From Bacteroidales bacterium (GTDB taxonomy: Bacteria; Bacteroidota; Bacteroidia; Bacteroidales; P3): DNA of 38,508 nt. The translations under genes and the position numbers were made by a program. The stretch lies in assembly GCA_024400545.1 (NCBI GenBank), contig JAKSMO010000019.1, positions 1-38,508 of the forward strand. Reading direction: 5' to 3'. The first letter of the stretch is position 1. Each line of letters starts with the position of its first letter. Under the pieces are notes generated by a model. The model was not told the origin of the DNA. It was given only the letters and a program-made list of their open reading frames with translations, and ran no database searches. Shown piece by piece: positions 25,018 to 32,259 of this stretch.

Positions 25018-25267
25018 TATTTTTCAAAAATGCAAATTTAAATAGTAAATATTCTTATTATAATTATGTAATCAATTCGTAGTTAAAATTTTAAAACAAT
25101 GCAGAACTCTATTTTTTCAATCTACCATCTAAACTCTCGGTTTAAGGCTTAGAATCAGTAGTCAGAAGGACGGGAAAAATGACTTTTTGTAGGGTGTGAA
25201 GAAAATTTTTTTTGGTATATGAAAAAAAATGTGTAATTTTGCACCCGATTTCAGAACGAAGAAATCC
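25018..25267. other. Divergent intergenic region between the glucan synthase and tRNA genes
   Basis: AT-rich, no gene seen. It contains the tRNA promoter (25211-25241, plus strand) and, on the minus strand, a -7-like TAAATTTG (complement of 25033-25040) 16 bp before the glucan synthase ATG, without a clear -33 box. That would imply a very short leader. Confidence 0.45.
25211..25241 (+). promoter_or_regulatory. Consensus promoter of the tRNA(CAU)-ilvE unit
   Basis: TTTG (25211-25214), 19 bp, TAATTTTG (25234-25241) is an exact match to the Bacteroides housekeeping consensus. The spacer carries an A8 run. Bases 25216-25243 are matched at 27 of 28 positions by the region upstream of the beta-barrel gene (27158-27185). 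Confidence 0.85.
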
Positions 25268-25341
25268 GGTCCCATAGCTCAGTCGGTTAGAGCAGCTGAC
25301 TCATAATCAGCGGGTCCTTGGTTCGAGCCCAAGTGGGACCA
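25268..25341 (+). tRNA. tRNA with CAU anticodon (elongator Met likely; Ile2 possible)
   Basis: A 74-nt cloverleaf: acceptor GGTCCCA/TGGGACC with discriminator A, D stem GCTC/GAGC, anticodon stem GCTGA/TCAGC with loop CTCATAA (anticodon CAT at 25302-25304), and T stem CTTGG/CCAAG with loop TTCGAGC. CCA is not encoded. The fully paired acceptor stem excludes initiator tRNA. Distinguishing elongator Met from lysidine-modified Ile2 needs identity-element comparison. Confidence 0.93.
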
Positions 25342-25375
25342 CTCAATAAAAAAATCTTAAAATTCCGCAAATATT

Positions 25376-26389
25376 ATGAATATCGATTGGGCAAATTTAC
25401 CTTTTGACTATTTAAAAACCGACTATAATGTCCGTTGCTACTATCGCAATGGTCAGTGGGGTGAAACCGAGGTTTCCTCCGAAGAGAGCATTAACATCCA
25501 CATGGGTGCATCCTGCCTTCACTATGGCCAGGAAGCATTCGAGGGTTTGAAGGCTTTCCGCTGCAAGGATGGTAAGATCCGTATCTTCCGTCTGGAAGAG
25601 AACGCTGCTCGCTTGCAGAGCACCTGCCGTGGCATCATGATGCCCGAACTCAGCACCGAGAAGTTCCGCGAGATGTGCATCAAGGTTGTCAAGATGAATG
25701 AGCGTTTCATTCCTCCTTATGGCACCGGTGCTAGCCTCTATCTCCGTCCCCTTCTCATCGGTACCGGTATCACCGTTGGTGTAAAGCCCGCTAACGAGTA
25801 CCTTTTCATGATCTTCGTTACCCCCGTTGGACCTTACTTCAAGGGCGGTTTCAAAGCTAACCCCTATGTTATCACTCGCGACTACGACCGTTCCGCTCCT
25901 CTCGGTACTGGTGTCTATAAAGTCGGTGGTAACTACGCTGCTTCTCTCCGTGCTCACGTTGAAGCTTGCCATGGTGGTCAGTATGCTTGCGAGTTCTATC
26001 TGGACGCTAAGGAGAAGAAATATATCGACGAGGCTGGCGCTGCTAACTTCTTCGGTATCAAGGACGGCACCTATGTCACTCCTAAGAGCACCTCTATCCT
26101 TCCCTCCATCACCAACAAGAGCCTTATCCAGTTGGCTGAAGATATGGGCATGAAGGTTGAACGTCGTCCTATCGCTATTGAGGAACTTGCCGAATTCCAG
26201 GAAGCTGGTGCTTGCGGTACTGCTGCTGTTATCAGCCCCATCAGCCGTGTTGATGATCCCGCTGCTGGCAAGAGCTACAACTTTGGCGACGAGCCCGGTC
26301 CTTACAGCACCAAGCTCTACAATGCACTCCGCGCTATCCAGCTCGGCGAAGCTGAGGATGTTCACAACTGGAATACCGTGATTGACTAA
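25376..26389 (+). CDS. ilvE: Branched-chain-amino-acid aminotransferase
   Basis: A 337-residue fold-type IV PLP enzyme that transaminates Leu, Ile and Val with 2-oxoglutarate, the last step of their synthesis and the first of breakdown. Diagnostic parts are the N-terminal MGASCLHYGQEAFEGLKAFR, Arg-rich YLRPLLIGTG, the catalytic Lys182 in GVYKVGGNYAAS, EAGAANFFG and GTAAVISPI. Codon use is strongly biased to GCT, CGT, GGT, ATC and AAG, unlike the flanking genes, which suggests very high expression. It starts 34 bp after a tRNA gene and no other promoter was seen, so it may be read through from the tRNA promoter. A strong terminator follows. Confidence 0.96.
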   Translation: MNIDWANLPFDYLKTDYNVRCYYRNGQWGETEVSSEESINIHMGASCLHYGQEAFEGLKAFRCKDGKIRIFRLEENAARLQSTCRGIMMPELSTEKFREMCIKVVKMNERFIPPYGTGASLYLRPLLIGTGITVGVKPANEYLFMIFVTPVGPYFKGGFKANPYVITRDYDRSAPLGTGVYKVGGNYAASLRAHVEACHGGQYACEFYLDAKEKKYIDEAGAANFFGIKDGTYVTPKSTSILPSITNKSLIQLAEDMGMKVERRPIAIEELAEFQEAGACGTAAVISPISRVDDPAAGKSYNFGDEPGPYSTKLYNALRAIQLGEAEDVHNWNTVID

Positions 26390-26418
26390 TCCGACTAGTT
26401 GAGATCTAACATATCTCT

Positions 26419-26449
26419 AATCCCGTAACTTCGGTTGCGGGATTTTTTT
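26419..26449 (+). terminator. Intrinsic terminator after ilvE
   Basis: A 10-bp stem, ATCCCGTAAC (26420-26429) with GTTGCGGGAT (26434-26443), includes one G-T pair, is capped by the stable TTCG tetraloop and is followed by a T run to 26449. Confidence 0.93.
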
Positions 26450-26514
26450 ATGCATACAACTCTTTGTCGCGGCGAAGTTGTGAGGTTATAGCCGAGTAGA
26501 ATTTGAAAGAAAAC

Positions 26515-26925
26515 GATTTGATGTGTAAGGGCTAAAGCCTGGAGCCTTGGCGGAGTGCTGGCCTTATGAGAGCGAGGCTCTCAACGCCCACCACACCGCC
26601 AATTCTCTACCCCCTTTTTAAAAGGGGGCACTTACACATCAAATCCGAAAACCTCCCTTCGGTCGCGAAAATATCGCTCACTATCGTGAGCAAAAACAAG
26701 AATGACTTCTTTTTCCACATTTGTTGCAAGGCATTGATTGTCAAATTGTATTTTATTTTTGCGACCGAAGGGAGCGATATTTTCGAAAGTTTTCGCTGTT
26801 GGCAGGCAAGCCCCCAAAGGCTTGCCGCTGGTGGTGTGGTTGGCGGGCGGGAGAGCATCCCGCAAGGGTGCTTTCACGCACGGCAAGCGCAACGCCAGCT
26901 TCAGCCCTGCCTTAAAGCAGGGCTG
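26515..26925. repeat. Palindrome-dense intergenic element (at least nine inverted repeats)
   Basis: Perfect pairs seen: GATTTGATGTGTAAG 26515-26529 with 26631-26645 (15 bp); inside it TGAGAGC/GCTCTCA 26567-26583 and the C5T4/A4G5 palindrome 26610-26628; 26653-26666 with 26761-26774 (14 bp); 26666-26679 with 26772-26785 (14 bp, crossing the previous pair); GCTCAC/GTGAGC 26676-26691; GGCAAGCC/GGCTTGCC 26805-26826; GCGGGA/TCCCGC 26847-26863; CAGCCCTGC/GCAGGGCTG 26902-26925. It may be a composite of MITE/REP-like repeats or a structured RNA. Confidence 0.75.
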
Positions 26926-27157
26926 CCAACAGGTTTTCTTTTAAAAATATCATGCGGGTAAATTGCCAACTTCTGCGCCAAAGTCGCACTATTCGTCACC
27001 CTCATGAGGTAATCATTTCTACTTGTCTCGGTGATTCATAGTTGTCGTAGGTTGCTATAGCGTTATCCTTGTTTTATTTTTTTTTGCAAAATGTATTTTG
27101 TTGATAGTCAACCATATATCCCCCCCCCATGTGCAAATTATCAAATAAAATGATGAC

Positions 27158-27185
27158 TATATGGAAAAAAATGTGTAATTTTGCA
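27158..27185 (+). promoter_or_regulatory. Promoter of the small beta-barrel protein gene, twin of the tRNA promoter
   Basis: TAATTTTG at 27176-27183 is a -7 element preceded by the same A-tract spacer as the tRNA promoter (one mismatch in 28). Unlike that promoter, it lacks TTTG at the -33 position (ATGA at 27153-27156). A C9 run lies about 25 bp further upstream. Confidence 0.65.
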
Positions 27186-27273
27186 GACTGAAAATATAAA
27201 AGCCAACTGATGGGTTAATGGGTTCCTCCCGTTTAGAAGGCTAAAATTAAATTAATAGAACCCACCTTTATAT

Positions 27274-28035
27274 ATGAAGAAAATTTGTACTATTCTTTTC
27301 TTTCTATCATCTATGCTAGTTGTGATGGCACAGATGCGAACAGTTTACATCTACCATCCCGGCACGGGCGAACATCGTGGAGGCTTCTCGGTGACTCCCA
27401 CTTTTGGCAAATCTTTTATCGAGTGCGGCTTTGATAATGAGGGAACCCAGATTGCCTCTCTCTCAAACCTGATGGGCATCGGTATCGAGGGCTTCTGGGG
27501 CTATGATACCGAGCATGGCAACGCAGTGGAATGGAGCAGCTTGTCATCCTTGGGTCTGCGCTACCAGTCGTTCGGTGGATCTGTGGTGGATGCACTCAAT
27601 GTCGCACATGATGTAAGGGTTGCCGCCCCTATGGCATATTTCAAAGTCACTGAAGCTCTGCTTATCCCCATCAACAGCCAGCTCCATTTGGGAGTGGGTA
27701 TTGACGCTATGCTCAGCTATAGTTTCACTGGCGGAGTACATGTCGATGGCGAAAAATATGCAAAGTCGCCTAACGAAAACTTCCTGACCGGTTTTGGCAT
27801 TACCCTTGGCGCCATGGTCGAGGCCAAATATTTCATTACCGACCAGATGTATGTGGGCACTCGCCTGGGCTATATGTTCTACACCTTCGATCTGCGCAAC
27901 TTATTAGATGATGAGTCTCTGTCGTCGATTGCTGGCGTTGTGAGTCTGAATCAAAATGGCAATACCGCCAGTTCTATCCATCTCGCCGAAATTCAGCCCT
28001 TCAACCTCAGCCTTCAATTAGGTTTCCGTTGGTAA
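27274..28035 (+). CDS. Small outer-membrane beta-barrel-like protein, function unknown
   Basis: A 253-residue exported protein. The signal peptide (MKKICTILFFLSSMLVVMAQ) is followed by alternating hydrophobic strands rich in Gly and aromatics (FSVTPTFGKSFIECGF, LGVGIDAMLSYSFTGGV, MYVGTRLGYMFYTFDL) and ends FNLSLQLGFRW, with a terminal aromatic residue as expected of an outer-membrane barrel. The size suits 8-10 strands. No functional family was recognised. It has its own promoter and a terminator on both sides, so it is monocistronic. Confidence 0.7.
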   Translation: MKKICTILFFLSSMLVVMAQMRTVYIYHPGTGEHRGGFSVTPTFGKSFIECGFDNEGTQIASLSNLMGIGIEGFWGYDTEHGNAVEWSSLSSLGLRYQSFGGSVVDALNVAHDVRVAAPMAYFKVTEALLIPINSQLHLGVGIDAMLSYSFTGGVHVDGEKYAKSPNENFLTGFGITLGAMVEAKYFITDQMYVGTRLGYMFYTFDLRNLLDDESLSSIAGVVSLNQNGNTASSIHLAEIQPFNLSLQLGFRW

Positions 28036-28061
28036 TCGGTCATTCCCTATTTTTTTATACT

Positions 28062-28107
28062 TGCTGCCCTTTCCGCTGCATTGCCAGCTACTAGGGGCAG
28101 CATTTTT
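28062..28107 (+). terminator. Intrinsic terminator after the beta-barrel gene
   Basis: TGCTGCCC (28062-28069) pairs with GGGCAGCA (28095-28102), followed directly by TTTTT. The 25-nt loop can form a small inner stem. Position 27 bp after the stop codon supports the call. Confidence 0.75.
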
Positions 28108-28360
28108 AATTGATAGACAACGCAATAAAACCTTTGCTAGCGCAGCCAAGCGACCTTGTAGTATTTACTTTCATATCTAAGGGGTATTCTCAAATAAAGG
28201 TGGGCTTGCTCAGAACAGCGAAAAGTTAGAATAAAAGACCGCATAGAGTACATTACACTAACAATCAACCATTTGAATAATAACTCTTTCATTTTTTGAA
28301 ACCGAAAACTGAATAATTAAAAAAATGCGTATCTTTGCATTGTTTTTCTAAGTTCGCAGC
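28108..28360. other. Intergenic region upstream of the His-rich protein gene
   Basis: No gene seen. A perfect -7 element TATCTTTG lies at 28330-28337, 24 bp before the ATG at 28361; no TTTG occurs at the right distance upstream (the nearest, 28295-28298, is 31 bp away), which could mean an activator-dependent promoter. Confidence 0.5.
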
Positions 28361-28606
28361 ATGAGAAGTTTGACGACCATATTCTTAGTTCTTCTTGCCA
28401 ACCTTGCGATGTTGGTTCATGCTGTTGTGCCCCATCATCATCACAATAAGCTGTTTGCTGCCGTTGTCAATCTGCTTGACGAGGATAGTCAGCAAGCTTT
28501 CAGCCATGCTCATCAGCAAGGGCGACATATCCATTTTGCAAGTTCTTGTACAGGCCAAGAAGAGGAGTCAAAATCAAAGGTTCTTGTTATACAGTCTTAT
28601 TGTTGA
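28361..28606 (+). CDS. Small His-rich secreted protein (DUF6769-like)
   Basis: An 81-residue protein. A hydrophobic leader (MRSLTTIFLVLLANLAMLVHA) runs into VVPHHHHNK and, later, FSHAHQQGRHIHF. Small exported proteins with this HxVxPHHHH start are common in Bacteroidales, usually just upstream of TonB-linked metal or haem uptake genes, where the His cluster is presumed to bind metal. Here no such gene follows: the next is the convergent CcsBA-like gene 30 bp away. It appears shorter than relatives I recall, so the 3' part may be lost; that is uncertain. Confidence 0.6.
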   Translation: MRSLTTIFLVLLANLAMLVHAVVPHHHHNKLFAAVVNLLDEDSQQAFSHAHQQGRHIHFASSCTGQEEESKSKVLVIQSYC

Positions 28607-28636
28607 GACACAATAGGTTGACAAACCAGTATTGCA

Positions 28637-30670
28637 TCATGCGTAGCTGTGCATTCCTCCGAGTAGCAGGTTGACACCAAAATAGGTGATGAGCACACTC
28701 AGAAATGCCAGGATGCAATATATCTGATAGTTGCGAGGTTTGTTGAACCATGGGCTGTGCTGTGCGTAGAGGGGAACGACATAGATCATCAGCGAGATCA
28801 ATGCCCACACCTCCTTGGGATCCCATCCCCAGTAACTACCCCAGGAGATATTGGCCCAGATTGAGCCCACAATGATTCCTGCTGCCAGCAGCCATACGGC
28901 GGGGTATAGCATCAGCATACTTACGGTGCGCATACGCTCTTGTTCTTGTTGGCCACCGATCAACGACGCTATGGCTATCAACAGTACAAATGATAGGAGC
29001 ATATAGGATAACATGATGACAGACACATGAATGCATAGTAAAGGTGATTGCAATACCGGCACTAGTTGAGTCATCACTGTATCTCCACCACTCATCATCG
29101 CAACCATGAGTGCCAGTCCCGCCATCAACAAGCCTGCAGGCATAGCTATGGGCAGTCGGTTGTGCAGTATCCATCCGCTCAAGGCAAGAGTCATGGATAG
29201 GAATAACATTATTTCAAATCCATTTGTTAGCGGTATGTGGCCTTGGGCTATCCATCGCAACGTTTCCAGCAGCAAAACATAACCCCCTAATAGCATAGCG
29301 GCTGATGTTCCCGTCAGGGTGATCCACTTTTGCATCTTGCGGCCACGACTCATACAAAAGATGAAATATACAAACAGGATTATGCCTAATGTAGTGACAC
29401 CCATAGCTATAGGTTTTATACGTGCCAACTTGTTCCATCCATGCTCGGCCATAGTGCGAAGTGTCGTTGGCAATTGGTTTTCAGCTTGTTGGTGTTGAAA
29501 TTTTTGGAGTTTGGCCATCAGCGTGTCCAATTGCTGTAGGTGGCCTTGGAATGCTTCTTCTTGGCAATATCCTAAAAAGTGGCGCACAAAGAGATACTCT
29601 GAGTCGTCCATATCTATGGGTAATCTGTCGGCCGGACTGTGCCACGATGTAGTGCCTGTGCTGTCGGCTATGGGGAATAGTCTGAACAAGCGTCCTTCCA
29701 TGAGCATTTGCTGCAGTGCTTGCTGGTCGGCCAGATGCTTGCCACCTTTGGTGGGCACATCTATCCATTCACTTGGATATAGCATCCATCCACTCAGCAC
29801 TTGTTCTGCTGTCAGTCCTGCTACCGAGTATTTCCCATATAGTTGATACGTAACGTCATACGCCAATGTTTGTAGTGGGCATAACCTGTCATGATAACTT
29901 ACATAAAGTTGCCCGAGTTGTTGTGCTTGTTGGCGAGATAGACTTTGAGGCGTGTTGGCAATGGCCGTTTGGCCAAGGGCAATCATGAGTATTAACATGG
30001 CAGATAATTTAGAAAGCAATCTGCGATAATTGCTGTTTCGAGCTGTCATCATCCATATAAAACCCAACAGCATCAGGCCGAAGCCTGTGTATACTAGGCC
30101 TATACCCCAAGGATCGTGTGTGACAAGTATGGCCGCACCGCCATCGGAATCATATCCCATCTGGTAGAATCGATAGTGGCGATAGCGGCCTATGTGATTC
30201 ACGCTGATTGTCATTTGATGCTGTTGTCCGGTTGGCTCACTAATAGTAAGTAGGCTCGAGTAGTTTTTTGCGGCATCCGACCCTAGGTGTTTTTGCACCA
30301 AGCAATCGTCAAGCCGAATGGAAAAAGGCAGTTCGTGGCTACTCTCGCCTTTGAAAAGTTGCAACTGGTATTTAGAACTGCTGAATTGGGTAAACAAAGC
30401 ACCTACTAGTATTAATATCAATGAAATATGAATCATCAATTGAGGTTTGTTGCACCACACTTTTTGTTGGATTGCGCGGATTGCGACCACGATAGAAAGG
30501 CAAATCCATAGGCCGATAAACCAGATGGATGCATAGATTTTGTCGATGGCTGTAGCTACTCCCTGTTGGCGTTGAATCACGGTGCCAATGGCCATAGCCA
30601 CGATGGTTGCCAAGAACAAAAGGATGAGAAAAATGTTGATTGTCTTGTGTTTTTTCATGTTGTTAATCAT
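28637..30670 (-). CDS. CcsBA-like cytochrome c maturation protein (ResB-like plus CcsA/CcmF-like)
   Basis: A 677-residue integral membrane protein of the System II haem-delivery type. The N-terminal ~220 residues look ResB/CcsB-like (TM helices plus FSIRLDDCLVQKHLG). A periplasmic part (~240-400) is followed by a CcsA-type multi-helix half with the haem-handling WWD-like motif WGSYWGWDPKEVWAL at about 607-621 and conserved His residues (CIHVSVIMLSY, YAQHSPWF). It would export haem and attach it to CxxCH proteins such as the di-haem protein at 33429-34985. Start is at 30670, or 12 bp later at 30658 (MKKHKTINIF). It is transcribed divergently from the porin operon. Confidence 0.85.
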   Translation of the reverse strand: MINNMKKHKTINIFLILLFLATIVAMAIGTVIQRQQGVATAIDKIYASIWFIGLWICLSIVVAIRAIQQKVWCNKPQLMIHISLILILVGALFTQFSSSKYQLQLFKGESSHELPFSIRLDDCLVQKHLGSDAAKNYSSLLTISEPTGQQHQMTISVNHIGRYRHYRFYQMGYDSDGGAAILVTHDPWGIGLVYTGFGLMLLGFIWMMTARNSNYRRLLSKLSAMLILMIALGQTAIANTPQSLSRQQAQQLGQLYVSYHDRLCPLQTLAYDVTYQLYGKYSVAGLTAEQVLSGWMLYPSEWIDVPTKGGKHLADQQALQQMLMEGRLFRLFPIADSTGTTSWHSPADRLPIDMDDSEYLFVRHFLGYCQEEAFQGHLQQLDTLMAKLQKFQHQQAENQLPTTLRTMAEHGWNKLARIKPIAMGVTTLGIILFVYFIFCMSRGRKMQKWITLTGTSAAMLLGGYVLLLETLRWIAQGHIPLTNGFEIMLFLSMTLALSGWILHNRLPIAMPAGLLMAGLALMVAMMSGGDTVMTQLVPVLQSPLLCIHVSVIMLSYMLLSFVLLIAIASLIGGQQEQERMRTVSMLMLYPAVWLLAAGIIVGSIWANISWGSYWGWDPKEVWALISLMIYVVPLYAQHSPWFNKPRNYQIYCILAFLSVLITYFGVNLLLGGMHSYA

Positions 30671-30958
30671 TTATTTATGTTGCAAAGATAATCACTTTTG
30701 GTCATTTAACGACTAACCAATAATAGTGATTTTGTGAACTATTGGCATCTCGTTGCCGACTAAGATTGGAGGTTTAAGGGCGGATCAATTGCTGATTATT
30801 CGTTTCTTCAATATATTGATAGTTAAATGTTTGTGAGTGTATTGATAATTATTGATAGTGATATGGCGAATTAAAAATCACTATAATTGATTAGGTTTGA
30901 GATGGAATAATGGCTGTATTTTTGCAGCATCAAAATATGAGAACAAAAATACGCTAAT
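30671..30958. promoter_or_regulatory. Divergent regulatory region between ccsBA-like and porin genes
   Basis: Minus strand: a perfect -7 element TATCTTTG (complement of 30684-30691), about 14 bp before the start at 30670. Plus strand: TTTG (30896-30899), 17 bp, TATTTTTG (30917-30924), 35 bp before the porin ATG. Between them lies an AT-rich stretch (about 30811-30862) with repeated ATTGATAGT/ATTGATAAT units, which could be operators, for example for an iron regulator. No gene was found. Confidence 0.55.
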
Positions 30959-32236
30959 ATGCAGAATAATAAGTTTTTAAGTTTTTTTATTATGGCAGCA
31001 TCATTGAGTCTGGGCACACATTCTTTAGCCCAGTCGACGGATACGCTGCAAGCAGTCACGCATCCATCGCGGCTGGTGATAGGCGGCTATGGTGAGGCTA
31101 CATATCAATATAATATGTATAGTGACAACTTTAACCGTTATAAGTTTCCGACCAAGTATGCCGACGACCAGGGATTTGGTCGTGTGGATATTCCTCACGC
31201 CGTGTTGATGCTTGGCTATGATTTTGGACAGGGGTGGAGTTTTGGCACCGAGATTGAATTTGAGCATGGCGGGGTTGAGGCTGCCGTGGAGATTGAGGAT
31301 GATGAGGCTGGCGAGTTTGAGAAAGAGATCGAACGTGGCGGCGAAGTGGCTCTGGAGCAGTTCTGGATTCAGAAGAGTTGGAGTCGTGCGGCCAATCTGC
31401 GCATGGGCCATATTGTGGTACCGGTGGGTGCCACAAACAATGCGCATCTGCCCACTGAGTACTTCGGCGTGTTCCGCCCCGAGGGCGAGTCGACCATTAT
31501 TCCTTGCACTTGGCACGAGACAGGTGTGAGTTTCTGGGGACGTAAAGGCGTGTGGCGCTATGAGTTGCAGTTGATTCCAGCATTGAATTCCAGCATGTTT
31601 GATAAAAGTTCGTGGGCCAATGGCGCATCGGCTTCGGCCTATGAATTCCGTAGTGCCAACAAGATGGCTCTTGCCGCTCGTATCGATTGTCATGCGCTGC
31701 CCCATATCAGGCTCAGTGCAAGCGGATATGTGGGCAACACCTTCGGCAACGATATTCTTACATACGCGGGCTCGCGCTATGCCGATGTGAAGGGCACTTG
31801 TGCGATAGGATCATTTGATATGTTAGGGCGTTGGGGACATTTCACACTGCGGGCCAGCGTGTTGGGTGGCTATCTGGGCGACGCCTATATGATTTCGGCC
31901 TATAACTCATCGCTTGACAATAGCTCCAATTCGCCTTACGCACATACGATGGTGGGGGAGAAGGCCTATGCTCTCGGATGTGAGATGGGATATACACTGG
32001 GGCAGAAGTGGACACCTTTCGTGCGCATGGATGCCTACGATTCTTATATTCCGGCTCAAGGGCAGACCGACTATCAATGGACTGCACGACAATGTGTTGC
32101 TCTGGGTTTTAACTATCGCCCCATCGCTGAAATAATAATTAAAGCCGAGGCTGGCTATCGCAATCTGGCCCCGCAGTACAACGATGAGCCCTGGGTGGCT
32201 CTGGGCATCACCTGGGCTGGTTTTTTCAAGAAATAA
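30959..32236 (+). CDS. Outer-membrane porin of the iron module
   Basis: A 425-residue exported beta-barrel. The signal peptide ends near HSLAQ|S, then LVIGGYGEATYQYNMYSD opens the first strands. Features are the phosphate-selective-porin-like style of paired strands (FGRVDIPHAVLMLGYDFGQGWSFGTEIEFEHGG), an acidic loop (EIEDDEAGEFEKEIERGGE), the segment LRMGHIVVPVGATNNAHLP, and the C-terminal WVALGITWAGFFKK. It probably has 16 or more strands. It lies 23 bp upstream of an imelysin gene. Substrate is unknown; context suggests iron or a small anion linked to iron. Confidence 0.75.
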   Translation: MQNNKFLSFFIMAASLSLGTHSLAQSTDTLQAVTHPSRLVIGGYGEATYQYNMYSDNFNRYKFPTKYADDQGFGRVDIPHAVLMLGYDFGQGWSFGTEIEFEHGGVEAAVEIEDDEAGEFEKEIERGGEVALEQFWIQKSWSRAANLRMGHIVVPVGATNNAHLPTEYFGVFRPEGESTIIPCTWHETGVSFWGRKGVWRYELQLIPALNSSMFDKSSWANGASASAYEFRSANKMALAARIDCHALPHIRLSASGYVGNTFGNDILTYAGSRYADVKGTCAIGSFDMLGRWGHFTLRASVLGGYLGDAYMISAYNSSLDNSSNSPYAHTMVGEKAYALGCEMGYTLGQKWTPFVRMDAYDSYIPAQGQTDYQWTARQCVALGFNYRPIAEIIIKAEAGYRNLAPQYNDEPWVALGITWAGFFKK

Positions 32237-32259
32237 CGTTTCACTAAATAACAAAAAAT

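Larger units (their letters stand above)
26450..27273. other. 824-bp non-coding region: palindrome-dense module, C9 tract, promoter
   Basis: Small open frames here have no family features, overlap on both strands and end at the palindromes, so they are not called. The left half (26515-26925) is crowded with perfect inverted repeats, listed as a separate feature. The right half holds a run of nine C (27120-27128), the promoter for the beta-barrel gene (-7 at 27176-27183) and its ~85-nt leader, in which TGGGTTC (27219-27225) can pair with GAACCCA (27258-27264) ending 9 nt before the ATG. Confidence 0.7.

Noticed and set aside
25268-25341. Initiator tRNA-fMet
   Set aside because: Initiator tRNAs have an unpaired 1-72 position; here the first acceptor pair is a G-C match, so an elongator-type CAU tRNA was called.
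26566-26961. 131-codon frame in the palindrome-dense intergenic region
   Set aside because: Its residues follow the palindromes, competing frames overlap on both strands, and no domain is visible; treated as non-coding.
27258-27273. Riboswitch in the leader of the beta-barrel gene
   Set aside because: Only one 7-bp pairing was seen and no known aptamer core was recognised in the ~85-nt leader.
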